NCBI GenBank assembly: GCA_039881045.1
Contig: JAYWVB010000007.1
Coordinates: 682,001-746,000, forward strand
Reading direction: 5' to 3'
Origin: Chaetomium olivaceum
Taxonomy: Eukaryota > Ascomycota > Sordariomycetes > Sordariales > Chaetomiaceae
DNA: 64,000 bases
Numbering within the stretch: the stretch's first letter is position 1; every line of letters starts with the position of its first letter. Under the pieces are notes generated by a model. It was not told the origin of the DNA, searched no databases, and saw nothing but the letters and a program-made list of their open reading frames with translations. Below are positions 20,473 to 33,300 of the stretch, piece after piece. Made by a program: the position numbers and the translations under genes.

Positions 20473-23166
20473 GATTGGAGGCCTTGCTGTTGTAAATGGT
20501 GGGGTAATGTTGTGGTACAGTGATGCTGTGGCCCGGAATAGTTACAAGACCAGTCGGGTATCAGGGCGGTTAATCCATGAGTGAACCGGGTTCGGTGTTG
20601 ATTTCACGAGCAAGTGTTCGACGTCGCACTCAAGCAGGGGCCCCGTTTCATTGCAGGATGGAGACAAGAGTGCGGCCGAGAGACGGGAAGTCGGGAACCG
20701 GGAAAACTTATCTCTGCAGAGACCTTGAGAACTTGCGATGGAGACAGACAAACAATCAATCCGCCTCCAAGGCTCCAACCCCCTCCAACACTGTCACAAC
20801 GCTTCCCATCCGAGGCAACGAGATGCCCCCCCAACCCCTCATTGTTGGTTTGTGATAGCCCAAGAAAGGTTAGACGTCGGCTGCTGTGGTGCCATCACCC
20901 ACCTAGCAGGAACACCCAACAGGAACACAGGCCGGCAGACCCTGGAGCCCCGAACAATGGCGATCTCTTCCCCACTCATGGCGGGAATTGGCGCCGGACT
21001 TTTCGCTGGCTGCAGTCAAGTAGCTCCTCGCCAAGCCGCAAGCACGGTCCTGGCGTGGGCTAGCCATAACTGGTTATAGGCAGTGTCGTTCGTCTCGTCG
21101 GAGCGCGTCCAGGCTGACAGAGGTCTCAGCTCGGATGCTCGTGTGATACCGTCGTCCTGCAAAGTCCTGCCTAGATGGGAAAACCTGGAAAGCAGCTGTA
21201 AATCGAATCGCCTACGGGGAATGCCGGCCAAGCCCCGATAGTGCGCGGGCGCGGGGCGAAGGTAAAACCAGCTTGGAGGGAAAGAGTTAACCACAGTGGA
21301 GTCGCTAAGCAGTGTAGGGAGTGCTGGCCCAATGAACTGTTGTCCGGTGTGACTACCTCGAACCCGCTGTGCCGCCCTGAATCCGCCTCGGGCCCGCCTC
21401 AAGTCTGCGTCCCTGCCCCCACTGTCTGTGAGGTAAGGGCTGCCCACCTGCCGTGAGGTGATGGAGCGGCAATGAGGGGATGCAGTGCCGATGGTGTATG
21501 GTGAGGTGTTGGTGTTGCCTTTCCACTTGTAACTATCGTCCGGGGTCTCGGTGTGCACAAGGTCAGGTAGGTCAAGAATACCACAGTAGGTAAGGTATGT
21601 AAGGGATGTCCATCGGTCTGGAGGGAGGTTCCCTTGTGGCCCGGGGTCTGCGGGGTGATTCCGAGTGATTCCGAGTGATTCCGCACGACCAAGGTCCTTC
21701 CTCGCCGGCAGCAATTCTCTGCAGAGAATGCAAAAAAGCAAGAGCAGCCGGGCATTTGTTCGCGATCTCGGGCAAATTGTCGATGGAGAGAAAAGGGGAG
21801 TTGGACTGGGGTCTGCGTTTCCACTGATCAGGGTAGGCCAGGAAAATTCCGGGGCTCCCTGGTTCGGTTTCGCGGCAATTCCCTCGAAATGCCACCACGC
21901 CCACCCTGTCCTGTCTTGCAGGGAACCCGGCCTCGCTTCGGTTGCCTGCCGCATGGGGTTCAACGGTTGCACGTTGCGGGTGGGCACAGGTGGGCCAGCC
22001 GGACCAGTCCGAACGAACCTGTCGGGTCCCATTTCAAGCCCTTTGCACTGTGAGACACTGAAAAAAAACGTTAAAATAGGAGATCGGTCAACATGCTGCG
22101 AGATGAGATCCAATGCCATTCAAACCCGGCATTTGTTTGACTTTCACGAGCCTCAACCATAATCTCAACAACAGCCTACACTAGCACGTCCACCCTCTTC
22201 ACCGGTGACCGACATAATTTGTATTTTGCGCAGATCATAGGTCGTGCGCAAAAAGAGGCGCTCTCTCTGTACACTATTTATCTGACCTCGGATTCTGTCT
22301 TCATCCCAACCCGGGGCAAGAATAAGCTCTCCACGCTAAGGTAACCCGAGCCAGGATTCTGCTGCCGAGCTAGCAGGCGACGGATTCACCGACCCCTGAC
22401 CGAGAACTGCGATGCAACCCACCACCATGGACCTGTTTTTTTCTCGAGTCCTGATCTCCACGCCACAATGACCGGTAGTGGCCGGCTCAATCTGGGGCCG
22501 GAACTAACTGGCGCGCCGTTGTGGCCGTCTACGACTCTGCTGTCTTTGTTTTTGCTTTCCCGACCACTAGTTAGAGAAACACACCGTCTAGAACTTGGTG
22601 GACCGGTGGACCAACACACAAAGGGGCAGCTTGATTTCAGACCAGGGCCACCTCACCCCCCTGCCCCCGTCTTAACCTTCTCCCCAGTAACTCTCCTCCG
22701 TGCTTCCGTGGATATCTCCGTGCCGAGCCAGAACTATTCTTCTGCAAGTGTTGCGATCTGCCACCTTGCTTCTTTTCCGGTCGGTTCCATTTCGCTGGGT
22801 CGCCCCCCCTGGTTGATTCTGAGGAATATCTTGCCCCAAAACTGAGCCGCGGCCCCAGAAGTACTCTTTACGTGCCCCTCAGCCCCTGACGCACCGTGGT
22901 GGTAGAGCAGCCAATTATCCATGCTGCCATACCGCTCTCTCCTGGATGAGAATCCCCGTGGAACGCTATGCGAGTACATATCAACAGCCTTACCCACGCT
23001 CTCGTTCCTGTCTCCACCACCAGTCTCCGCCTCGTGAATCCTCCAGCACTGCAGTACGACCAAGCATAGGGCGGTTCGGATTCGACTTATTTGGGAGTCG
23101 TAACTACAACCAGCAACTGTTGAAAGGGTCGGCCGGTCGGCACAGGCCAAGGGACCATCACACACC
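20473..23166. other. 2.7-kb divergent intergenic region, no gene supported
   Basis: It lies between the starts of the GMC gene (minus) and the rhodopsin-like gene (plus), so it holds both promoters. A minus-strand frame of 367 codons (21016-22119) is open. It has no domain, no start context, and overlaps other open frames of 110-165 codons on both strands, as expected in stop-poor GC-rich DNA. A GAGTGATTCC repeat of about 2.5 units lies at 21663-21688. Confidence 0.5.
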
Positions 23167-24414
23167 ATGCTCGACTACGTTGAGTTCCCGGTGCTGCCCA
23201 TCGTCAAGGTACATCTCATCATCAACTCGGTTCTTGCGTTCTTGACGGTCTTGGTTGTGGCTCTACGTCTCACCGCTCGCTTCATGTCCGGAGCCGGACT
23301 CTGGTGGGATGACTACCTCATCATCTTTGCCTTGCCCCAGGGCCTCGGCATGCTCATCATCCAGGGGTTGTGTAAGTATACCGCCAAGATGGGAAGCCCA
23401 GTTCGAGAACTAATGTGTTATTCTAGGGTCGCCCATGGGAATCGGCTTCCCCATAACCGAAACGCTGCCGAACCTGGGCCACATTCTCAAGATGCTCGTT
23501 TCATACGAGCTCATGTACGCGACCTCCATCAGCACCATCAAACTCAGCATCCTGCTCTTCTACCTCCGCGTCTTTGTCAACCGCGGCTTGCGCATGGCCA
23601 CCATAGCCGCAGTGATCTTCGTCTCAGTCTGGAGCATCGGCAACTTCCTCCAGGTCTTCCTCATCTGCCGCCCCTTCGCCAAGACATACACCCCTGGGAT
23701 GGAGGGCGAATGCGGCGACCAGGTGGCCTCCTTCATCGCCATCGGCTCCTTCAATATTATTACGGATGTGATCATCCTGACGCTCCCCCTGCCGACTGTC
23801 TGGGCGCTCAAGATGTCAACCCCCGCAAAGCTTGGTATGACGGGCGTGTTCCTCGTCGGTCTCATGTACGTATCTGGAACTCACGCTCGTTCGGGAAACC
23901 ATACTGATTTTTTGCCTAGTGTCAGCGTTATCGGCATCATCCGCATCGTCACCCTAACGCAGCTCGACCTGATGAACCTGACGGGAACCATGATCTGGGC
24001 CGACTTCTGGTCGGCCACCGAGCCCAACCTAGCCATCCTCTGCGTCAGTCTGCCCATGATGGGCTCGCTCTGGTCGCGGTGCGTTGCCAACGCCGGGGAA
24101 ACTCCAAGCTGGCCTACCACTCTTCCGAGAGCGGCACTCACGGTAGCGCCTTCAGCAAGCTCAAGAACCAGAGCGCCACCGACACCCAGATCCCGCTCGA
24201 GAGCATCTACGCCGCGAACCAGACGGTCCAATACCGCTCGGCTGTAGCCGCCACCGACACCCGGGGGCAGACCGTGAACCTAGAAGCCGCGGTCTATGCC
24301 GACAAGGACAAGGACAGCGGCTCCGAGGTCGCTCTGACGGAGCAGCCGCCGTACCAAACGGACCCTCAGACGGGCATCCGGGTGCAGACGAAGTGGTCCA
24401 TCTCGCACGATTAA
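23167..24414 (+). CDS. fungal rhodopsin-like (Pth11-related) seven-helix membrane protein
   Basis: Exons 23167-23371, 23427-23865 and 23920-24414; introns of 55 and 54 bases keep phase. Predicted helices include VHLIINSVLAFLTVLVVALR, then DDYLIIFALPQGLGMLII, YATSISTIKLSILLFYLRVF, ATIAAVIFVSVWSIGNFLQV, FNIITDVIILTLPLPTVWAL, and LGMTGVFLVGLIVSVIGIIR. The pattern GAGLWWDDYLI after helix 1 and TLPLPTVWAL are signatures of the Fung_rhodopsin (PF20684) family. No N-terminal CFEM domain is present. At about 24077-24079 the frame shifts by one base: GSLWSR continues as RCQRRGNSKLAYHSSE in another frame, to the TAA at 24412. The C-terminal tail is hydrophilic and probably cytosolic. Family roles include surface or nutrient sensing in some plant pathogens, but most members are untested. 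Confidence 0.85.
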
Positions 24415-25290
24415 GCAGCGGCCGGTCGCGGCCTGGTGCCTGTTTAGAGTAAGGCTTTTTTAATGCGCGGTTACATTCTTTTTGTTTTGATTTTGCTTTC
24501 ACAAACGCGGGCCGGATATCTGCTGTATGTACATGCAATCACGGTATGAGGAGTCTTCAGGGGTTTGAAAACGGGTCCCAGCACGGCAGCTCGCCGGCTG
24601 TGTGTTATCAAAAAGGGATTTTGGCTTTTTCTTTGGGCACGATGAAACACGATAGACAAGATACCTTACAGTTCGAGAGAGAGAAGCAATCATACAGTAC
24701 TGCATGCATCCTTCGAGTTCCGCGTCGGGAAGGTGACAGGTCCCAACGACCCTGATGACAGAAAGCATGATGGGATTCAAGCATCGTGGGGGCGTATTCG
24801 GCTGGGACCCCTTGGAGCAAGTTTTCGCGAGTGCTCCGGAAATGCCGTGCAGGAGAGGCCCCTCGATGACGTTACTTTGTTTGTTCCCGTTCGCAAGCCC
24901 ATTTCATGCACGGCATGGTACCGCGAACCGTTCCGATTCGTCTGTGCCACCGCCGCGCAACTGGGATTCAACGGCGCCACCACGTCGGACCGTTGAATGA
25001 CCCGCTAATTCATCAGAAGAATCAGAATCTGTGCCGCGCCCAGGGCATGTTTCGAGAGAAAACCCCGCAAAGCCCCTAAAGCCCCCCAAAGCCACTCTGT
25101 TCCGCCGCGGTGGTTCTCTGCAGTGTAACCGTCTCCGTTGACATGCTCGGTTGCTCAAAAGAAACGGCGAAGTGACATTGTCAAGAGACTGTGATGAATC
25201 GTGCATGAGAAGGAAGAGCCGGACGTGCCGGATACATCAGAGAGGAAAAGATAGTCAAAAAAATAAAGTAAGCCCTTATACACCTCGACA
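24415..25290. other. convergent intergenic region, no gene seen
   Basis: Lies between the stops of the rhodopsin-like gene and the MDR reductase gene. Short frames only. Confidence 0.5.
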
Positions 25291-26733
25291 TCAACCCCTG
25301 ACTTGATACACCAGCTTTTCCGCGCTGATCGGCCTCATCCATTCCTCCGGCCGCTCCCGCTGCCTAGCGTCCATGGTCCCAGAGCCCAGCAGCGCAAATC
25401 CATCCGCCACCACCCGGTCGAGACCCCCGGGCATCAAACGAATCGGATTCGCTTTCAGCCTCCCGCCCGCCGACAGCCACCCGTAGAAGGCGGCCGCAAA
25501 CCGCCGCGCCTCCTCCGACGCCGGGACCGTGAACCCCTGATATTGGATCTCAACCCCCAATCCTTCCCAGACCGCGCCGTAGATGGGTTCCACGGGCAGC
25601 TCTCCTTCGGCGGCCGCCCACGCGCCGCCCTCCCTCGATCGGACGATGGCCATCCTCCCGTTTTCGTTGAGGGTTCCAGCCACGCGCTTGACCGTGTCCC
25701 CTTCGGAGATGCAGTCATACGCGGCGCCGACCCCGTGCCCGCCGGCCAGCCGCCGTACCTGCTCCGGCCAGTCGGCGTCGCGGTAGTCTACCAGTGCATC
25801 ATATCCGTACGGCGGGGCCCGGAGCATCTCCCAGCGGCTCCGACTCGCCGCGCCGATGAGGAGCAGCTTTTGTCCACTGGCCTCACAGCTCCGCCGGAGC
25901 AGCTGCGCAGCGTACATGCCCACCGAAGTGGAAGCGCCGTAGATAAAGAACCGCAGGACCCCCTGACTCTTCTCCCCCTCATCAAGCCCCCTCTCCTCAC
26001 GAGCACCCGCCTTCCTCTCAAGAAAACAAAACGGCGCCTTCAACCCCAACCGCCAAAACAGCGCCTGCGCCGCCGTCAACGCACAAAGGCTCACCGCGGC
26101 GGCCTGCCCATCCACCACACCATCATCCGGCACCCGCCAGACGAGGTCGGACGGGCAGACCACATACTCAGCAAAGGCGCCCGGCCGTGTGTTGACGCTG
26201 CACGCGCCCTGCACGAAGCCCGCGACGCGGTCGCCGACTTTTATATCCGCTCCCGCCGCCGTCGTCGTTACTTCCTCCGGCGGTTCTGTCCCCCCTTGCT
26301 TTAATAAAGGTACCGCCCGTCCCCGGGGGGACGCCACCAGCTCCGACCCCCCCAACCCCGCCGTCTGTTCAGCTTGTGACCTCCCTGCCCCCTCCTCACA
26401 GTACAGTGGTTCCGCTGCTGGAGATGACGGCAGTAACCCAGGAGATGGGGAAGAAGATCCGATTTGCACAACCCGCCCCTCGAAATCGGACCCCACCACC
26501 CGCCCCGTCTCTCCCAGCGGGTGGGAAGCGTACAGCGCGTCGACGGGGTTGAGTGCGACATACTCGACGCGGATGAGCAGGTCGGTCGGGAGTTGCGGGG
26601 TTGGGGTTGGGGTGGTGGGGAAGAGGAGGGCGGTGTGGGTGGGCGTGTCTAGGAGGAGGGCGCGCATCTTTGAGGGGATCTTGGTTGTTGGGTGTTGGGG
26701 GCTAGTGTTGGTGGGGGAGTTGGGGGTAGCCAT
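25291..26733 (-). CDS. MDR-family zinc-type dehydrogenase / trans-enoyl reductase-like protein
   Basis: Single exon of 480 residues, with ATG at 26733 (MATPNSPTNTS). A further in-frame ATG before RALLLDTPTHTALLF could be the real start, as the 22 residues between are low complexity. The N-terminal GroES-like part reads LLIRVEYVALNPVDALY, HPLGETGRVVGSDFEG, then VGDRVAGFVQGA. The Rossmann part has FFIYGASTSVGMYAAQLL, which matches the G-x-S-T-x-x-G motif of fungal trans-acting enoyl reductases, then GAAYDCISEGDT. Extended inserts rich in Ser/Pro/Glu lie between about residues 90 and 150 and again before the Rossmann motif, making it longer than the usual about 360-400 residues. These reductases use NADPH; some serve polyketide pathways, but no polyketide synthase is in this window. 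Confidence 0.86.
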   Translation of the reverse strand: MATPNSPTNTSPQHPTTKIPSKMRALLLDTPTHTALLFPTTPTPTPQLPTDLLIRVEYVALNPVDALYASHPLGETGRVVGSDFEGRVVQIGSSSPSPGLLPSSPAAEPLYCEEGAGRSQAEQTAGLGGSELVASPRGRAVPLLKQGGTEPPEEVTTTAAGADIKVGDRVAGFVQGACSVNTRPGAFAEYVVCPSDLVWRVPDDGVVDGQAAAVSLCALTAAQALFWRLGLKAPFCFLERKAGAREERGLDEGEKSQGVLRFFIYGASTSVGMYAAQLLRRSCEASGQKLLLIGAASRSRWEMLRAPPYGYDALVDYRDADWPEQVRRLAGGHGVGAAYDCISEGDTVKRVAGTLNENGRMAIVRSREGGAWAAAEGELPVEPIYGAVWEGLGVEIQYQGFTVPASEEARRFAAAFYGWLSAGGRLKANPIRLMPGGLDRVVADGFALLGSGTMDARQRERPEEWMRPISAEKLVYQVRG

Positions 26734-29700
26734 TTTGGTAGATTTGTTCGGGCGAGGGTGGTGGTGATGACAGTGAATGGTGGTGATCACGGTGATGGTG
26801 GCGTCGTGTGAAGGTGAAGGTGAGTTACTGGGTAATAATGATAGTGACAATACTAGTCGCAGTAGATGGGGGAGGTAAGTTTTGTAAAACTGTAATCAAA
26901 GGTATCAGGTGCGTGGGTGGTCTCAAAGTGAGGGCCACGGATGGCGATTAAAAACCGCTGCTTGAAATGGTTGACGACCGGCTTTCTCACCCGAGAGTAG
27001 AGAGATTCTGCTTCGGCTGCTATTCAGGGGCTCAAATATGGTTCTCCACCAGCAGTTATAAGCCAATGTAAAAGAGTGGTAGTGAACAGTGGTGCTGAGT
27101 CAGGCCGGCGTGCGCCCTATGTTTAACACGGCTAGTTACAAGATTGCTAAGCAGCGTTGAATAACCTTTTCCCGCGGCCTCGTTGAGCAGCTGTGTAACC
27201 ATAATGCTGTCAGTACGCCCTTTTGTTGATCTGGTCGGGGCTGTCTCGACTTTATAGCTATTCTCTTTTATACCGATATCGCGCCTCTGCTGTATCTAGA
27301 GAGACAACTATTGTACCTCTATCGTTTCCTTTCTTAATTTTTTAATTTATCGCTACCATCGTCGTCGTCATCGTTGTCTAGTGCTTCGTTCCTTGATAGT
27401 ACGTACGTGTGGGCGTGAGCCCAGTTTGAGCCCCGAGTTATGCTCCTCCCCGATTAAGCCCTCATTTGAATAGGAGATACAATGACACTGCCTGCAACCT
27501 GCCAGACCACCTGCCAAACATCATCCTTCAGATCCGTAGACCTGTCAGATATGGGGAGTAAACACGAACCCCTGATACATCAGATGGGAAAGTCAAATGG
27601 CTTCACCCTCTATTCATAGGGAGAGACTCAAGTTCATACACTATTGAGTCTCAAAATCGTGGCGCGTACGCGGGTTTGGAGAACTCGTGATTTTGATGTT
27701 CGCCTCCCCTTTTTATCTAAGAAACGAGGCTCTCCTTGCCCCTGAAAATTATAACAATGCAAGGCGGAAACGGAAAAGCAAAGACACTCTCCCCCCTGGA
27801 CAGGCTTGGTCAGGTCCACCTGCAACTGGGTATGCGCCCCAGTTTACGATAATAACGAAAGAACTCCATGAAGTCCATCGTAACCGAACTCCATGGTAGT
27901 TCTGCAACTGGTAGGGGCTGCAATAGCCCATACGGTCTCTTTTGTCCTGGTTTATGATTAGGGTTAGGGTTATGAGGACCAGTTCCCTCCAGCGGAAAGG
28001 AAGGACTGGCTGGCCGCGAAGGCTCTGGCTGACCCTCGATTAGCGCTGCCTGAGGTCAAGTTTGGGGAGGCTAAGATGTTGGTTGTGTACAGGGTTCGAA
28101 AGCTTCAGGAGACTCAGCGGTTGAAGTAGGTCTGACCGGAGGAGGGAATTGATGTTTTTGTCAGCCTGAGAGCGGTGTTGTATTCGGAGGCTCTTAGGTG
28201 TAGAAAGGGGAGGTTATGTAATGGTAATCAAGATGCTAAACTCGTGTCTTTTTTCTTTTTCATTCTATGATGCTGTCCCTAAAGAGATGCTCTCGGCTGA
28301 CAACACACAAGTCAAAATCCTTCGATGATAGTGCTGATAACTCCTGCATTTAGCGGTGTTTGATTAGGCCAACTGAGGGGTGTCTGACAGTAGGAGGCTG
28401 TGTTCAACAAACAAAGTGATGAAAAGGCTAATGGAAGTTTCAGCACGAGGGGTATTTGGCGTTTGTGTGAAAGGTTGTCCGGTAAAGGAGGAAACTATCG
28501 CGGTGGAAGTTTTTGTGGGGAGATGCAAAGCAAGGAGCAAACCTCGGACGTGCCCCCAGCGCCTCGGGTCACGATGAATTTGTCACTTCTCATACCCAAA
28601 CAAAACCGGAAACCTCGCTACACGTCTGATCCGAGCAATTAGCAGAAGGTTTTGGGTTACTGGGAATGGTTGAAACGAAAACTCTTGACAGCATTTCTAG
28701 GGGGCGAGTAATGGTAAAAGCCCAACTCCCCATAACCTTCAGTTTCCAGGAAATCCCATCGTGAAATTAAGGATAAGCCTTTTAAATACAATAAAGCATC
28801 GGGCATAACAAAAAAGACATCCCCCCACAAGACTCGGACGTGTGATGTGGATCACCTCGGTACCTTACTATCTAATAGGACACCACGGACCTGCTTTCTT
28901 ATCCTCGTTCAGCCATCGAATCAACTGGGTCTTCTTCCCGGTTTTGTTTTTTGATTGAAGTTGCTGTCCAGCATCATTTTCGTAACTTGCTGTCTTATCG
29001 ACGGTTTTTTCATCCACCGAGCCGTAACCAGTTGCCCAGCTTCCCATGCCAGCGAGGTCTGCACACTTGGAGTTGCTGTTCCTAAGATTGCCATGAGCTA
29101 TGGTATCGTAGCACAAGATCATATGTTACTTTACATGTTGGATCAGCCGCTTCTGCGAGCAGTTGGTGTTTGTTGTTCTGTGAGCGGTGATCGGAATACC
29201 AAATCGAGCTGAGCGGAAGGTCCAGTCGGTAGAGTGTAGTAGGTTGGGGAGATGAAACCGTTGAAGAATGGCCCATATAGGCTAGAGGAAAAGCGAGATG
29301 CAGTAGGAAAAAACATGGCGATTCCAGAGGAGTAAGGGGATGCTTTATATCTAGCATCAGAGCCCATATTTCGCCGAAAACACACCCTTTGGCCGCATCA
29401 ACTGGGGCTTGGTCACACCCTCCAGGGGTTGCATGTACCGGAGTGTTCCTTTTCATCTACTTGCTAACTTAAAGAAACCAGTGCAATGCCCTTTTGGGGC
29501 GATGTGATTTGTTGGGGGATGGGGGTAAACACGCCTGCGGCGGCCTGCCCACCAAACTCCCGGAGGCGGCGACGGAACAAGCAGCGAGGACCAACGAAAA
29601 CCGAAAAGCCCAATAGTCTAAACCGCCCGACGTTAACCACAATGCGGGACGGGATACTTAATGCACTGTTGAAATCGCTTCTTATTTGATCTTCGGTCGG

Positions 29701-30302
29701 TCGACCTCACAGCACTCTCGTGGTGTGTAGCTTAAAAATGTGAGACGATCGGTATTGCACTGTCGTACTGGGGCCGCGATTGGTAGAGTCTTTTGAGCCC
29801 CATGGATATCGGCCCGAGGGTTTGGGTTGGCGCTTGCAGCCTTGCATAGGTATCTGTAGACAGGTTGCGGACGGTCCAGGCCTCAAAACCCCCAGATCAC
29901 GAACGGCCGACCACTGAGGTTCGCTTTTCCCTTCAAAGATCAGCCTCACCGCTCCCAGGATTCTTTCGCATTGCCTTTCCCAACGGTCGCGTGAAGGGCC
30001 AGGGGTCTTTCGAGGTTGGCCTGCGCCAGGCCGACTAGTGAGAAGGAAGTGCATTGTGAAGTGCAGCCAATTGGAAAACTTAGTACCTTTACACGCAGGT
30101 TTCCGCGCCCATGAAGGCAGGCCTCTTGGTTCGCATTGCCTGGGTTGGGCGTTGGCAAAAATTGCGGGCTCCTCCGAGTCCCTGTACTCCCAAGACCATC
30201 TGAAGCTGTGATTTTCGCGCAGCTGTAGCATTTCTCAAAGAAGCCCTCGTCCTTGCAACCCCTAGCGCCCCTCACATCCCAGTACTTCTCCAAGAATGAA
30301 AG
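26734..30302. other. 3.6-kb gene-poor region with relics
   Basis: No complete gene is supported. It holds a telomere-type TTAGGG stretch at 27958-27972 and, just after it, a frame at 27991-28110 that reads like protein (AERKDWLAAKALADPRLALP) until TAG and TGA stops. Minus-strand frames at 29707-30231 and 29946-30311 overlap each other and have no domain signature. It may be decayed repeat DNA. Confidence 0.45.
27958..27972. repeat. interstitial telomere-type repeat (TTAGGG, 2.5 units)
   Basis: Two perfect TTAGGG units followed by TTA, in the middle of the gene-poor stretch. This is the fungal telomere unit. With so few copies it may be chance or a trace of end-joining. Confidence 0.7.
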
Positions 30303-33300
30303 ATGTCTCATTTCCGGCCCATTATGGCGAGACCTGCCATTCCGTCAGATAGGGTCCTAGTGACACCGAATGCACGGGTCACGAAACAACCTCAACAACG
30401 GCATCGTCACACGGGAAAAGAATGGGGGGACAAGAAGCAGACGATCATCCAGCTTTACATCAACGACGGGAAAAGCGCCGAAGAAGTCATCGAGATTCTG
30501 CAAGATGAGTTTACGATATGGTAACACTACAAATAACTCTGGTCTCCTCGTCACATTGCTAACTGAGAGAATAGCCGCCGTTCATTTTTCAGCAAACTTA
30601 GAGAATGGGGGATTAAGAAGAAAAGGGATCGCACGCAATATGGTCAATCCATCCCAGTGGGCCCAAACGCTGGGGCACTGGTTATCCATACCAGTCCCGG
30701 CCCTCAACAGGGAGACCTGTCGCTGCCTATCGTAAACCGAGCACCACTAGTAGCGCGATCTCAAGTGCGGGTTGACAACCTTCCCTGGAAGGCATTCCAG
30801 GAAGAGTACTTTACTCTTCTACGACGACTTGGAGGTATATATTGTGATATTAAAATAGCCCGCTTTCTTTAACTGACATTTGACATAGTTGTCTTCCGTC
30901 ATCGTCTACCGTTGGATTCTCAACGCTCTCCCTTAGCTCTCCCCTCCTCTTTCTTCGAAATACCTGGTCTCCAGCTTGAATCAGACCAGACCGCAGAACT
31001 TCAATACCTCTTTGATGTATTGGGTAAAGGACCCACACAGGAGCGTGGTATCACGCTTATGCCCTCCTTCGGTTCCATCACAAACATCCTGTTTACACGA
31101 TGGACCACAGTCTCGCCTACCACGTCTGATATGGAAGAGCATATCGTCCATGCTCTATACTCATACCTTCAACCATTCATATTAGGGCCGGATACCGAGC
31201 TACTCACTGGCGTTCGCGTGGTTCTTGAGCCACTCTACGACTCCTTCTTCCAGTTCTTCAACTACACAGTCTATCTGGTGTCAAACAACCTGCTATCAGA
31301 GCACGAGATTGATGAAATCGCCAAATGGATTGATGAAATTCAAGGCTACACGTTCCTTGAGAAACTGCTCAGCTGCAAATCACCGACAGTCGAAGCGTTT
31401 GCATCAAAGCTCCTCCCAGGCGCCTTACGATCTAGGACCCTACAACTTACGAAGATTTTGCTCAACGCCGGGGTCAGCCCTAACTCTTCAATGGGTTACA
31501 ATAACACTTGTCCCCTTGAATTCGCCGTGCAGACCGGAGACACCAAACTTACGCGTTTGCTGCTCGATGTTGGTGTTGATGTCAATGCTCCGTTTCCATG
31601 GAGAGACCAACACACCGCACTTCAAGTAGCTGCTGAGAAGGGAGATGTTCAGATGGTACAGTTCTTACTCGACACTGGTGCCGGCGTCGACGTTCAGCCT
31701 GGAAAATGGAGTTGCACCGCACTCCAAGCAGCCGCCAAGGAAGGAAACATTCAGATAGTTCAGATCTTACTCGACGCTGATGCCGACGTCAACGCTCCGC
31801 CTGTAGAATACGGTTGTACCGCACTTCAAGCAGCTGCTGAGACGGGAAATATTCAGGTCGTTCAGATCCTTCTCGACGCTGGTGCCGACGTCAACGCTCC
31901 GCCTACAGAAGAGGGTTATACCGCACTTCAAGCAGCTGCTAGGATGGGGAATATCCAGGTCGTTCAGATCCTTCTCGACGCTGGTGCCGACGTCAACGCT
32001 CCGCCTACAGAAAAGGGTTATACCGCACTTCAAGCAGCTGCTGGGATGGGGAATATCCAGCTAGTTCAGATCTTACTTGAGGCAGGGGCTAATGTCAATA
32101 CTCACCCCTGTCGCGCACGTACTACGCTTCAAGCAGCCGTCGAACACGGGGATGTTGAGCTGGTTCAGATTTTGCTCAAGGCTGGCGCATATATTAATGC
32201 CCCTGCTTCCCCCTGGTGGGGGCGGACAGCACTTCAAGCAGCGGCTGAGGGGGGTAGTATCCCGCTGGTTCAGATTCTACTCGAAGCCGGGGCTGAAGTC
32301 AACGCATCTCCTGCGAGTTACGAGGGTCGTACCGCACTCCAAGCAACCGCTGAGAACGACAATATCGAGATGGTACAGATCTTGCTCGATGCTGGTGCCA
32401 ATATCAACGCCCCACCCGCAGAAGATGGAGGGTATACCGCACTCCAAGCAGCCGCTAAGAAAGGTAACGCCCGAATCGTTCAGGTTCTACTCGAGGCCGG
32501 CGCTGATGTCATTTCTGTTCCTCTGGATGATTGTGGACTCTCTATACTGCAAGCTGCAATAAAGGAGGGGCGCATCTGGGAAGCTCAGCTTCTATTTAAA
32601 GCTGGCATTGACATCAATATTTCTGATTCGGGCCCCAACTCACGTACCCTACTTCAAGCAGCTGCAGAAAATGGGGATATAACATTGGTTTCAGAAGCTG
32701 CTTGAATTAGGTGCCGACATCAACGCTCCACCTTCACACGTTCGGGGATATACCGCACTCCAAGCAGCCACTAGGAATGGACACATTCGGCTAGTCCAAA
32801 TCTTACTCAACGCTGATGCCAGCGTCAACGCTCTACCCGCAAAGAAGGGAGGGCGTACCGCACTCCAGGCAGCCGTGGAGGGAGGACATATACAACTAGT
32901 TCGGATCTTTCTCGATGCAGGTGCCAATATCAACGCTCCGTGTGCAACGTTTTCTGGGTATACTGCACTACAGATGGCCGCTGAGAAGGGCAACATCAAC
33001 TTAGTTCAGATCCTACTCGAGGCAGGAGCTGACGTCAACAGTCCAACTTCAGGTGATGAAGAGCGAACTGCACTTCAAGTCGCAGCTGCAGAAGGAAATT
33101 TTCAGCTGGTCCAGATGTTCCTTGAGGCTGGTGCTGATGTTAATGCTCCAGCTTCAAGCTATCGGGGAGTAACTGCGTTGCAGGCTGCTTCAATACGGGG
33201 AGATATGAAGGTGGCACAACTTCTTATCAATTCCGGGGCCGATGTCAATGCTGCTCCTGCAGTAGTGTCTGGCAGAACAGCCCTAGAAGGAGCGGCGGAA

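Noticed and set aside
21016..22119. Minus-strand open frame of 367 codons
   Set aside because: No domain, signal peptide or repeat structure; several other long frames overlap it on both strands, as expected in stop-poor DNA; it lies in a divergent promoter region.
25303..26304. Plus-strand frame of 333 codons, Arg/Pro/His-rich
   Set aside because: Antisense shadow of the MDR reductase gene; composition typical of GC-rich complement.
25291..26733. MDR reductase as part of a polyketide cluster
   Set aside because: No polyketide synthase, NRPS or other tailoring genes in the window; the reductase stands alone.
29707..30311. Minus-strand frames of 174 and 121 codons
   Set aside because: Mutually overlapping in different phases, no domain or splice logic.
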